NCBI RefSeq assembly: GCF_023845585.1
Contig: NZ_JAMQHS010000002.1
Span: 310,001 to 374,000 of the forward strand
DNA: 64,000 bases
Reading direction: 5' to 3'
Origin: Clostridium sp. CMCC3677
GTDB lineage: Bacteria > Bacillota > Clostridia > Clostridiales > Clostridiaceae
Below, piece by piece: positions 1-8,078 of the stretch. The translations under genes and the position numbers were made by a program. The first letter of the stretch is position 1; the number at the start of each line of letters is the position of its first letter. The notes beneath the pieces are model-generated. The model was not told where the DNA came from and made no database searches. It saw nothing but the letters and a program-made list of their open reading frames with translations.

Positions 1-560
1 CATTCTTTGGCAAGCTTAACTAATACAGGTATTTCCTCTTGTCTCATTCCAAATTTACCTGCTATAGAAACTACTTTACCAAAACTTTTAGTAACATTTC
101 CTCCACCAGTACCAAATTTACTTAACTCTCCAGCACTAGCACTACCTCTATTTAAAGCTTCCTTGTATAATTCGTCTTCTTTAGCTACAAAAAAGCCTTC
201 TGAAAGCCAAGGCATTGGGAATGATCCTCTATAATAATTAGTTTTTTGCATAACTAATTTTTCACCAGGTATAATATTAGGTGTTAAATGAGAATAAGCG
301 CATTTAAGAGATTCAGCTCTTCTCACTATATCTACTTCACCTTCTAATTCATTCCATCTTCTGTTATACCAATATGGGAATTCAGTATTTGCAGTAGATA
401 AAGTGTCATAATAAATTTCTCTTAATCTTTTAGCTCTAGGAGTTGGCTCTTTTTGTACTTCACGTGTTGTCATTTCTTCTGGAGCATCTCCACCAAATTG
501 AAAATTAATTGGTAACCCTTTTTCAGCTAAAATATCAGCTAACTTTACTTTTTTATTCAT
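1..560 (-). CDS. HpdB-type glycyl radical arylacetate decarboxylase, N-terminal part (runs off window)
   Basis: The first 186 residues of a large glycyl radical enzyme are encoded; the radical domain lies beyond base 1. The translation follows the N-terminus of clostridial 4-hydroxyphenylacetate decarboxylase large subunit (HpdB) as I remember it: a YYDTLSTANTEFPYWYNRRW-like block, VVRRA-type and NIIPGEKLVMQKT blocks, then RGSFPMPW and a GGGNVTKSFGKVVSIAGKFG-like stretch. That family decarboxylates arylacetates in the cytoplasm (4-hydroxyphenylacetate to p-cresol; relatives act on indoleacetate or phenylacetate), using a separate SAM-dependent activase. Which substrate applies cannot be told from this part. 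The ATG at 558-560 has a GGGAGGAG ribosome site about 10 bases upstream. The small subunit and activase would be expected downstream, outside the window. Confidence 0.85.
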   Translation of the reverse strand, partial: MNKKVKLADILAEKGLPINFQFGGDAPEEMTTREVQKEPTPRAKRLREIYYDTLSTANTEFPYWYNRRWNELEGEVDIVRRAESLKCAYSHLTPNIIPGEKLVMQKTNYYRGSFPMPWLSEGFFVAKEDELYKEALNRGSASAGELSKFGTGGGNVTKSFGKVVSIAGKFGMRQEEIPVLVKLAKE

Positions 561-644
561 ATCATAATACTCCTCCCTTTTTATATGCATAATAATTACT
601 TTTTATCTTGAAATCAGCATCCATAATATTCCTAATAATTCAAG

Positions 645-673
645 AATATAACAGGTGCTATTCCATGATACAA
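645..673 (-). promoter_or_regulatory. Candidate sigma-A promoter of the glycyl radical enzyme gene
   Basis: On the minus strand a TTGTAT -35 box (668-673) and a TATATT -10 box (645-650) are separated by exactly 17 bases. It sits about 85 bases upstream of the start codon and would leave an untranslated leader of roughly 75-80 bases. This is read from sequence only. Confidence 0.55.
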
Positions 674-803
674 ATTTCTATTTAGATGAAATCAAAACTT
701 CACCTACAACTTAGAAATTTATTTTTTATTTGCCTTTATATTTAAATTCTATGTCCTCAATATCATTCTTATAATTAAACCAAAGTTGTAATAAATACCT
801 ACA

Positions 804-849
804 AAAAATAAAACAATATACAACTTAAGTTGTATATTGTTTTATTTTT
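804..849. terminator. 46-bp perfect palindrome, probable bidirectional terminator
   Basis: Bases 804-826 are the exact reverse complement of 827-849, centred on CTTAAG, with A/T runs at both ends. It lies just after the REC-HD-GYP stop codon and upstream of the glycyl radical enzyme promoter. It probably terminates the regulator operon and insulates the enzyme gene. The perfect symmetry means it could also extrude as a cruciform or bind a dimeric protein. Confidence 0.75.
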
Positions 850-910
850 CCAAAAAGCAAGCTACTCAAACTAGAAATTATACTCTTAGTTTAAGCAGCC
901 ACTTTCACCA

Positions 911-1819
911 TTAATTATAGTTTATACTTTCAATAAATTTTTCATCTTCTAATACTTGTTTTATAGCCTCAATAACTTCTGTATTCAAGTCTCCTTTTTC
1001 ACATTCATTACTTAATTTAAGTATACTAGCCTCATTATCTTTCAATTCATCTAATAACTCAATAAATCTATTTACTGTAATCAATATCTTTAGGTTTTGT
1101 GACATTTCACTAGAAGTTAAACCATCTGGGAATCCCTTACCATTCATTTTTTCATGATGATTTCTTATCATTACTTTTAACCACTTGGACATATTCAAAT
1201 CTGAAATAATATTTTCTCCCATTTCCACATGTTCCAACAATGTATTAGAAAAAATTTTACCTATATCATGTAAATATGCACCTAGTATTAATTGTTTCAT
1301 TTCTTCGTCATTTAAAAATAATATCTTACCAACTTTTTCACAGTAGTTTTTTACATTTTTACAGTGTAAATATAACTTTTTATCTTTTAATCTTATAATA
1401 TTTAATAAGCATATAGCCACCTTATCTATTTGTTCCATATTATCAAATACTCTTTTAGATTTTACAGCCCAATCAATTCTATTTTTTAATTCTTGATAAA
1501 CAATAGGCTTTGATAAAAACACATCTGCCCCAACATTAAATCCTCGCATTCTATCTTCAACCTCATTTAATACTGTTAACATTATAATAGGAATATTTTG
1601 AGTTTCTTGATTTTCTTTTAATTTTTTACATGTTTCAAATCCATTCATTCCTGGTAACATAACATCCAAAAGAATTACATCCGGTTTAACATTTCTAGCT
1701 AATTTAAAACCCTCAAATCCATCAAATGCTAAGTATACACAATAGCCCCATGTATATAGTAAATCCTTAATTATTTCGCAATTTTGCTTGTTGTCATCTA
1801 TAATCAATGCTTTATCCAT
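911..1819 (-). CDS. Response regulator with HD-GYP-like output domain
   Basis: A 302-residue protein. Residues 1-115 are a receiver domain with acidic DD at 8-9, phosphoacceptor Asp52 (ILLDVMLPG) and the SKP lysine near 104. Residues about 130-290 are HD-GYP-like: HDIGKI with His184-Asp185, HH at 221-222, then a GKGFP loop. HD-GYP proteins hydrolyse cyclic di-GMP in the cytoplasm. Here the usual HHExxDGxGYP reads HHEKMNGKGFP (D to N, Y to F) and the later DxxDAL-type segment reads VNRFIELL, so activity may be altered or lost. It is the last gene of a PocR-LuxR / kinase / regulator operon (27 bases after the kinase) and is presumably phosphorylated by that kinase. The ATG follows GGAG. Confidence 0.88.
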   Translation of the reverse strand: MDKALIIDDNKQNCEIIKDLLYTWGYCVYLAFDGFEGFKLARNVKPDVILLDVMLPGMNGFETCKKLKENQETQNIPIIMLTVLNEVEDRMRGFNVGADVFLSKPIVYQELKNRIDWAVKSKRVFDNMEQIDKVAICLLNIIRLKDKKLYLHCKNVKNYCEKVGKILFLNDEEMKQLILGAYLHDIGKIFSNTLLEHVEMGENIISDLNMSKWLKVMIRNHHEKMNGKGFPDGLTSSEMSQNLKILITVNRFIELLDELKDNEASILKLSNECEKGDLNTEVIEAIKQVLEDEKFIESINYN

Positions 1820-1846
1820 GATTTTCCACTCCGTGTTATTGATATT

Positions 1847-3892
1847 TTAATTTATACTAGGAACTATAGTATCACTATTATCTTCTCTTTGAACTGGTAT
1901 AGTAACTATAACCTTTGTTCCAATATTTATATTGCTTATCAAAAATATTTCACCTCCATGCATCTCAACTAATTTTTTAGTTAAAGGTAACCCAAGTCCA
2001 GTACCTTCATATTTTCTTTCGTAAGAATTATCCACTTGTTCAAACTCATTAAATATCCTCTTTTGATCTTCTTTTTTTATTCCAATACCATTATCTTCAA
2101 CAATTAATTTAATATAAGCTAAATTTTTAGTAACCTCTATTTGTACTTTTCCACCCTCTTGTGTAAATTTAATTGAATTAGAAAGTAAATTATATAATAT
2201 TTGTCTTAACTTATTGGCATCAATTTTAATAATAAAATCACTAGGATTTATATTTATATCAATATAAATATTTTTTCGATAAGCTAAACTTTTTACAACT
2301 GAAAAGCTCTCCATTATAATGTCTGCAATAGAATATCTTCCTAAAGTGAGTTTCATTTTTCCTGATTCTATCTTAGATATGTCTAAAACATTATTAATTA
2401 ATTGTAATAAATGATTTCCACTATTTAAAATGTTAGTTATATGTTTGAGTTGTTTTGAATTTAATTTTCCGAATATTTCTTCCTTTAAAATTTCAGAACA
2501 AGTAATAATTGCACTTAATGGAGTCCTTAATTCATGGCTCATATTAGCTAAAAATAATGATTTAACTTTATCTGCTTTTTTCAAACTTTTTATAGCTTCT
2601 CTTAAGTCTTCTGTACGTAACTTAACTTTTTCTTCTAAGCTTTCATTTAATAAAAATAGCTGTCTAGATAATTTTTCTTGTTCTATTTGTTCATATTTTA
2701 TATTTTTCAAATAAATTTCACGTTCATTTTCTGCATATTTTAAATCATCTGCCATTTTCTTAAATGCCTTAAGTAAAATTATTGTTTCATCTTTATTATC
2801 TTCTAAAAATTTTTTATCTATAATAACTTCATTATCTCCTTTTGATATTTGATTTGCCAATTCTGTTGCCTTAATAATTGGTGCAGTTAATTTTCTGGAA
2901 ACATATTTACAAATAAATAACATTATTACTAAGAAAAAAGCACAAACAAAAATAATTATATTTCTTTGCATATGCATAATAATAGAAAACTTGTCTTCTG
3001 GAATGCCAACTCCTAATACAGCTACACATTCTCCATCGCAATTTAATATAGGTTTATCTAAAAATATATGAATTTCTCCATCAATGTTCTGTTTCCCAAA
3101 ATAAGTTTTTTCTAAGCTATTTAACTCCTTTATTGAAGTAGGATTTAAACTTCCAATATAATTTTCTTTTTTGGGACTTCTAATATTAGATGCTATTCTA
3201 ATTTCATCAATAGAAATTGCTAAATATGAATTTTTAACATTTTCTGAATATATTTTGGGGAAATAATCATTATTGTTTATTATTGAACCTAAGACTAAGA
3301 ACCCTAGAAGTTGATCCTCTTTTTTATCATATACTGGAGAAATAGTAATAGATACTAAACTTTTATTTAAATACTCCTTTCCCTCTGTATTGTCTAGCTT
3401 TACTTTAAATTCATTATATTCTTTAGAATCATAGTAAAATAAATCATCTAAATTAAATATTTCTTCTGAGATAACAGTTTTATGACATTCTTTAGCCTTG
3501 TCCAATAATACATTTAATCTATCTAAATTAGTTCCTTTTATTGATGGATGATTTAATAACAACCTCTTATCATCACTAAATACAAAATATAAATCTATAT
3601 ACTCATATACCTCTCTTAACTCATAAATATCTGCATCTAGTACATTTTTATTTTCTTCTTTTAGTTTACTTTTAAAATCAGAGGAATTAGTTGTTTTTAT
3701 TGAAATTTTCTCCATTTCATCTAATTGATTTAACATTTGATTTTTTGCAATTATAAAAGCATTTTCTAAATATCCTTGAGCAGATTTATCTATTTGATCA
3801 TTTAAAATAACATTTGATAATATCAATATTAAAATCATGGGTACAATTACAACTATAGATACAAATACAATACATTTCTTTCTAATAGACAT
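1847..3892 (-). CDS. Membrane sensor histidine kinase with extracellular Cache-like domain
   Basis: A protein of about 681 residues. After a short N-terminal arm come a membrane segment (about 10-28), an extracellular sensor region of roughly 280 residues with Cache-like alternation, a second membrane segment (about 315-335), a HAMP region, a coiled coil, a HisKA box with FLANMSHELRTPLS (His phosphoacceptor) and an HATPase_c domain with DNGIGI and GTGLGL. It should sense a small extracellular ligand and phosphorylate the adjacent REC-HD-GYP protein. I chose the second ATG (3892) because GAGG lies 6 bases before it, while the ATG at 3904 has no ribosome site. It overlaps the upstream regulator gene by 11 bases, suggesting translational coupling. 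The ligand is unknown. Confidence 0.88.
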   Translation of the reverse strand: MSIRKKCIVFVSIVVIVPMILILILSNVILNDQIDKSAQGYLENAFIIAKNQMLNQLDEMEKISIKTTNSSDFKSKLKEENKNVLDADIYELREVYEYIDLYFVFSDDKRLLLNHPSIKGTNLDRLNVLLDKAKECHKTVISEEIFNLDDLFYYDSKEYNEFKVKLDNTEGKEYLNKSLVSITISPVYDKKEDQLLGFLVLGSIINNNDYFPKIYSENVKNSYLAISIDEIRIASNIRSPKKENYIGSLNPTSIKELNSLEKTYFGKQNIDGEIHIFLDKPILNCDGECVAVLGVGIPEDKFSIIMHMQRNIIIFVCAFFLVIMLFICKYVSRKLTAPIIKATELANQISKGDNEVIIDKKFLEDNKDETIILLKAFKKMADDLKYAENEREIYLKNIKYEQIEQEKLSRQLFLLNESLEEKVKLRTEDLREAIKSLKKADKVKSLFLANMSHELRTPLSAIITCSEILKEEIFGKLNSKQLKHITNILNSGNHLLQLINNVLDISKIESGKMKLTLGRYSIADIIMESFSVVKSLAYRKNIYIDININPSDFIIKIDANKLRQILYNLLSNSIKFTQEGGKVQIEVTKNLAYIKLIVEDNGIGIKKEDQKRIFNEFEQVDNSYERKYEGTGLGLPLTKKLVEMHGGEIFLISNINIGTKVIVTIPVQREDNSDTIVPSIN

Positions 3893-4634
3893 TTGAAGCC
3901 TCATAATATTTTATACTATTACTTTTACAAAATATAACTACCTCTAATCTATCTTTCATTTTTAATTTTCTTAATATATTAGTAACATGTGTTTTAACTG
4001 TCTTTTCACTTATATTTAACTTCATACAAATTTCTTTATTAGTCATTCCTAAGTTCATTAATTTAACAACTTCCACTTCTCTAAGTGTCAACTTATTTTC
4101 TAAAAAAAATAGATCTTCATTAAATTTTTCATTTTCATCTTTTTTTAATTGATTTACTTCTTTCTCATTATCTATTAAATTAAATACATTCTCTAACAAA
4201 GTTATGATATCGTTCAACTTACTTTCAGCTACTATTTGTATACCTTTAATAATATTCTCATTTAAACTTTCTTTATCTTCTTCTAAGTAAACTCCTCCCC
4301 CTAAACATATGGCTACTAAATCATCACCATAAAATATAGGACATGCGAAATACGTTATCTTCATATAACAAGTATATTTTATAACTTGACCATTTTTCAT
4401 AACATAATCTATTATCTTTTGTTTTTCTTGCTTACACCTTTCACTATTGTTTTTTATAATATAATTACAAAACAAAGAAGAATTAGACCATACAGTTAAC
4501 GCCTTTCCTTCTAATGATATTATTCCTAAACTTATATTAAATAAATCTGCATATAAATCTTGAAAGGATTGAATTTTTCTTTTGCCTTTTATTTTAATCC
4601 ATTTTTCCCCTTTTGAATTTTCACATGTATTCAT
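3882..4634 (-). CDS. PocR-domain LuxR-family transcriptional regulator
   Basis: 250 residues. Residues about 20-150 resemble the PocR sensory domain (SFQDLYADLFNISLGI start, then CxxxK/Cys-containing core and ACPIFYGDDLVAICLGG). This Cys-rich PAS-like module is found in regulators such as the propanediol regulator PocR and is proposed to bind small hydrocarbon derivatives. Residues about 180-240 are a LuxR-type helix-turn-helix (LTLREVEVVKLMNLGMTNKE, then ISEKTVKTHVTNILRKL). It is the first gene of the operon with the kinase and REC-HD-GYP gene and is preceded by GAGGTGAG. A role in controlling the neighbouring glycyl radical enzyme is inferred from position only. Confidence 0.85.
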   Translation of the reverse strand: MNTCENSKGEKWIKIKGKRKIQSFQDLYADLFNISLGIISLEGKALTVWSNSSLFCNYIIKNNSERCKQEKQKIIDYVMKNGQVIKYTCYMKITYFACPIFYGDDLVAICLGGGVYLEEDKESLNENIIKGIQIVAESKLNDIITLLENVFNLIDNEKEVNQLKKDENEKFNEDLFFLENKLTLREVEVVKLMNLGMTNKEICMKLNISEKTVKTHVTNILRKLKMKDRLEVVIFCKSNSIKYYEASNVY

Positions 4635-4695
4635 TTATATACTCACCTCAAATATATTAATATACTTTAAATTCAATAAGTAGATTAGTTATTTA

Positions 4696-4724
4696 ATAAT
4701 ACCATATTTTGTAAACAGTATCAA
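4696..4724 (-). promoter_or_regulatory. Candidate sigma-A promoter of the PocR-LuxR operon
   Basis: On the minus strand TTGATA (4719-4724) and TATTAT (4696-4701) are 17 bases apart and read toward the PocR-LuxR start at 4634. Confidence 0.55.
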
Positions 4725-4753
4725 AATTTATAATTTTACATCTTAAAAGAATG

Positions 4754-4780
4754 ATGACATAATAATCTAAACAATGTCAT
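4754..4780. promoter_or_regulatory. Inverted repeat upstream of the PocR-LuxR promoter
   Basis: ATGACAT (4754-4760) and ATGTCAT (4774-4780) are inverted, 20 bases centre to centre (two helical turns), 30-60 bases upstream of the -35 box. This is where an activator dimer would bind; autoregulation by the LuxR-type protein is one possibility. Confidence 0.35.
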
Positions 4781-4798
4781 TAGCTATATATAAAAATT

Positions 4799-4840
4799 TA
4801 AGGTAAAAAGAAAAATTACTTAACTCTTCTTTTTACCTTA
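4799..4840 (-). terminator. Terminator after chemoreceptor gene
   Basis: Arms 4799-4812 and 4827-4840 are perfectly complementary (14 bp, 14-base loop). It lies 55 bases beyond the stop codon of the chemoreceptor gene and separates it from the PocR operon. Confidence 0.7.
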
Positions 4841-4894
4841 TAAAATTAATTAAAACTCTATATAATTTTGTTTTTTAAAAAAGCACTTAATATC

Positions 4895-6610
4895 CTAATT
4901 ATTTTTCAATTTATACATTTCTAACTTTTCATTTATTTCCTGTGCTTGAATTGACAATTCTTCTGTAGCGCTTGCTGTTTCTTCTGCAGTTGCCGAATTA
5001 GTTTGTGCTACTTCTGCTATTTGATCTACACCTATAGTTACCTCCATTATAGATTGGCGTTGTAAATCAGATGCTTGTGTTATTTCTTTTATTAAATTTG
5101 TTATTTGTTCTACATTATTAACTATACCATTTAAAGAACTTGCTGTTTCTTGTGCTAAGATGCCCCCATTATTAGCTACATCAGTTGATTTTTCTATAAG
5201 TTCTGTAGTTACTTTAACAGCTTCTGAGCTTTGTGCTGCAAGTAGTCTCACTTCTTCTGCCACTACTGCAAATCCCTTACCTGCTTCACCAGCTCTTGCT
5301 GCTTCAATTGCTGCATTTAAAGCCAAAAGGTTTGTTTGCTCTGCTATATCTCTTATTGTATTTATAATTCCTGAAATTTTATTTGCTTCTGTACATATTT
5401 CTTTCATATAAACCAATAATTCTTGCATTTTTTTATTTCCATCACTTACAACTTGTTTTGTTTCTTTAGTAAATTCATTTACATCATTTGCATTTTTAGC
5501 ATTAAGCTTAACTTGTTCTGATATCTCATGAAAACTAGATAATAATTCTTCAACTACACCTGCTTGATTAGTTGATCCTTCCGATAAAACTTGAGTTGTA
5601 GCTGAAATTTCTTGGGAACTGCTTGCTACTAAATCAACTGATTTAGAAATATAGTAAAAACTATTATTTAAAGAATTTATAATTTTTTCAAGAGATACTT
5701 TCATTGGCATGAAATCACCTGTATACTCCAATGAAGAATTTAAGTTTATATCTAGATTTCCTTTAGATATATTTTCTAAAACATAAGTTTCATCTTTTAA
5801 ATAACTACTTAACATGTTTATAGAAATTTCTAAATCAGAAGCCATTTCTCCCATTTCATCAGTATTTAAATATTGATTGTCAACATCTAAAATTCCTTGT
5901 GATAGATTTTTAGACATATTTTTAATATTATTAATTCCTTTAAGTAACATTTCTATTAATAATTTTATAACTGTAATAGCTATTATTAAGATACTTAATA
6001 ACATCACCCCAATAATTCCCACACTCAAATATTCATATAATCTAGAGCTACTTACAAATCCTTTAGCTTCTATTTGAGACGTCTTATATATGTTTTCTAT
6101 ATTTTGCTCTATAGATTCTATTTCTGTAGAATATGTTTTATTTATTAAGTTAAGTACTTCTTCTTCTTTAGCATTTGTAATTAAATTGCAAATATCCTTT
6201 ATAGTTGCATCAGTTTCATCTAAACTCTTTTCAAGAATAGATATAAGTCTTTCATCTCCATTAAAGTCATTCTTAATTAAATCGAAGTTTTTATTAAAAT
6301 TTTCCACCTCAACATTCATATCCTTTAAATATTGAGATTTTTTTTCAACATCATCTGTACTTATTGCTTTATATATATTTTTATCTATTACCTGTATCTC
6401 TACTTTCATATTAGAAACAACCTCTGCTTGTACATATGGACCCTTATAAAGACGTGCTGTTCTAGATGATAGTATTATTAGTAAACTTACAATTATAAAC
6501 ATAGCAATGGCATTTATTATAATTATTATCTTAAAACTTTTACTTATTTTTTTTGCTATTGGTTTATCTTTGATACTTTTCTCTAATATGTTCTTTAATT
6601 TTTTATACAT
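4895..6610 (-). CDS. Methyl-accepting chemotaxis protein (four-helix-bundle sensor type)
   Basis: 571 residues. Membrane segments lie at about 28-50 and 197-222, flanking a helical extracellular region of about 145 residues of the four-helix-bundle kind. Then come HAMP (about 220-275) and a long coiled-coil signalling domain whose hairpin tip reads [20 protein letters not shown], followed by [20 protein letters not shown]. It should sit in polar receptor arrays and control CheA. It lies between the PocR regulatory operon and a solute-binding lipoprotein gene, all on the same strand, so it may detect the same compound or the loaded binding protein. The ligand is unknown. Confidence 0.92.
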   Translation of the reverse strand: MYKKLKNILEKSIKDKPIAKKISKSFKIIIIINAIAMFIIVSLLIILSSRTARLYKGPYVQAEVVSNMKVEIQVIDKNIYKAISTDDVEKKSQYLKDMNVEVENFNKNFDLIKNDFNGDERLISILEKSLDETDATIKDICNLITNAKEEEVLNLINKTYSTEIESIEQNIENIYKTSQIEAKGFVSSSRLYEYLSVGIIGVMLLSILIIAITVIKLLIEMLLKGINNIKNMSKNLSQGILDVDNQYLNTDEMGEMASDLEISINMLSSYLKDETYVLENISKGNLDINLNSSLEYTGDFMPMKVSLEKIINSLNNSFYYISKSVDLVASSSQEISATTQVLSEGSTNQAGVVEELLSSFHEISEQVKLNAKNANDVNEFTKETKQVVSDGNKKMQELLVYMKEICTEANKISGIINTIRDIAEQTNLLALNAAIEAARAGEAGKGFAVVAEEVRLLAAQSSEAVKVTTELIEKSTDVANNGGILAQETASSLNGIVNNVEQITNLIKEITQASDLQRQSIMEVTIGVDQIAEVAQTNSATAEETASATEELSIQAQEINEKLEMYKLKNN

Positions 6611-6739
6611 CTTCTCATCCCTTTATATTAATAAGATTTTATTAGATAAACATTTTGTTACATTTATTGTCTAAAAAATATATACTTAATAAATTGAAAC
6701 ATTAAATTTTTCAATTTATATAAGAAATAAAAATTCTAA

Positions 6740-7753
6740 TTATTTATTTTCTATAATATTTTCATACTTTTTTATTATTTCATGTTTATTGTTTAGAACC
6801 CAATTTTCATCTTGCCTTATTATATTTAACTTATTAAAGTCTTCAAACTTTTCTGACTGTACATCACTTCTTACTGAACGTCTGCAAAGATCTTCACTTA
6901 CCATAGTTTGTACTTCTTTACTTGTTAAGAAATCAATGAACTTTTTAGCATTCTCCATTTTCTCAGCACCCTTAATTATTGCAACGCAATCCGGATTAGC
7001 TATTATTCCTTCTTTAGGATATACTATCTTGACTGGATCATCTGTACTTATATACTTTAATGCACCTTCATATGTTAATCCAACAGTATACTCCCCATCT
7101 ATTACTTTGTTAAATACAGCTGATGAGCTGTTAAGCATTTTATTCTCTGTATTTCCCAAAAAACTTTCTATATATGGCCAACCCTCATCTGGATTATTAT
7201 TTCCCATAGCATATAATTGATTAGTTAAGCTTTCCAAAGCTGTTGATGACTTTGCTGGATTGGCTACCGCTATTTTTCCTTTTAGTTCTGGATTTAATAA
7301 ATCTTCAAAACCATCTATTTTTATATCTTTAGCTAAATCTAAATTTACAATTAATACACTTGGCATTATTGTAAATCTTGTTATTTTTCCATCTGAATTT
7401 CTATAATCTTTATATATATTTTCTTCATTTTTTGAAATATATTCTTCTAAAAAATCTGTTCTTGATTTAAGCGCGGCTACAGATCCCCCCCATATAACAT
7501 CGCCTAAAGGGGCATTATTTTCTTCCTCTATATTTTTAAGTAATTCTCCTGTAGATGCCTTCACAAGATTTACATGAATATTAGTTTTCTTTTCAAATTC
7601 ACTTATAATAGGATTACTAAATTCCTTAGGATGTGATGTATATATAATTAAATCATTATTTTTATTTGTAATTTTAAATGTATTGCATCCTCCAAATATC
7701 CCAATTATGAATATTGATACAATGAATAGTTGTATTATTACTTTATTTTTCAT
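6740..7753 (-). CDS. Solute-binding lipoprotein without a transporter (family 1 binding protein)
   Basis: 337 residues. It starts with a lipoprotein signal (hydrophobic stretch, then IFGGCN; lipidated Cys22 or so). The mature part has the fold signature of the iron/phosphonate/phosphoglycerate-type periplasmic binding family: DLIIYTSHPKEF at the start, GDVIWGGSV, LLNPELKGKIAVANP, GLTYEGAL and AKKFIDFLTSKEVQ near the end. No permease or ATPase gene is present within the region. It is flanked on both sides by chemoreceptor genes and followed by the kinase operon, so a sensory role (presenting ligand to a receptor or kinase, as PgtC does in the Pgt system) is more likely than uptake. It has a GGAGG ribosome site. 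Confidence 0.85.
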   Translation of the reverse strand: MKNKVIIQLFIVSIFIIGIFGGCNTFKITNKNNDLIIYTSHPKEFSNPIISEFEKKTNIHVNLVKASTGELLKNIEEENNAPLGDVIWGGSVAALKSRTDFLEEYISKNEENIYKDYRNSDGKITRFTIMPSVLIVNLDLAKDIKIDGFEDLLNPELKGKIAVANPAKSSTALESLTNQLYAMGNNNPDEGWPYIESFLGNTENKMLNSSSAVFNKVIDGEYTVGLTYEGALKYISTDDPVKIVYPKEGIIANPDCVAIIKGAEKMENAKKFIDFLTSKEVQTMVSEDLCRRSVRSDVQSEKFEDFNKLNIIRQDENWVLNNKHEIIKKYENIIENK

Positions 7754-7991
7754 AAAATCCTCCTTTATGATGCGTTAATTATAAGATAGAAATAAATTTT
7801 TCACCTTGTAATTTAAATAACATCCTCGAACTATAAAAATTATTAAAACCAAAATCCCCAATAAATAATTTACTTATAAGTATATTATAACATATTATGT
7901 ATATTTATGGTTTAAAATAAGATTTTTTGATTTACAAAACAACATAAGTAATTATGTCACCTTTTAGTTGAATATTTTTAGATTTTTTTAT

Positions 7992-8029
7992 AAAAAAGAG
8001 TTCTTAAACACTTTTTATTTAAGAACTCT
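7992..8029 (-). terminator. Terminator after second chemoreceptor gene
   Basis: Arms 7997-8008 and 8018-8029 (AGAGTTCTTAAA and its complement) with a 9-base loop, followed on the minus strand by a U run. It lies 50 bases after the stop of the chemoreceptor gene at 8079. The rest of 7754-8078 is AT-rich and holds no recognisable gene. Confidence 0.75.
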
Positions 8030-8078
8030 ACTTATTTGAAACTTTTTGCAAAATTAAAAAAAGAATTTTAACTCAATA

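Noticed and set aside
636-680. Sigma-54 promoter before the glycyl radical enzyme
   Set aside because: TGGAATAGCACC lacks the correctly spaced TGGCAC/TTGCW elements; a TTGTAT/TATATT sigma-A pair fits better.
6689-6719. AT-only hairpin after the binding lipoprotein gene
   Set aside because: An 11-bp A/T stem without GC pairs or a U run; too weak to call a terminator, so readthrough into the chemoreceptor gene remains possible.
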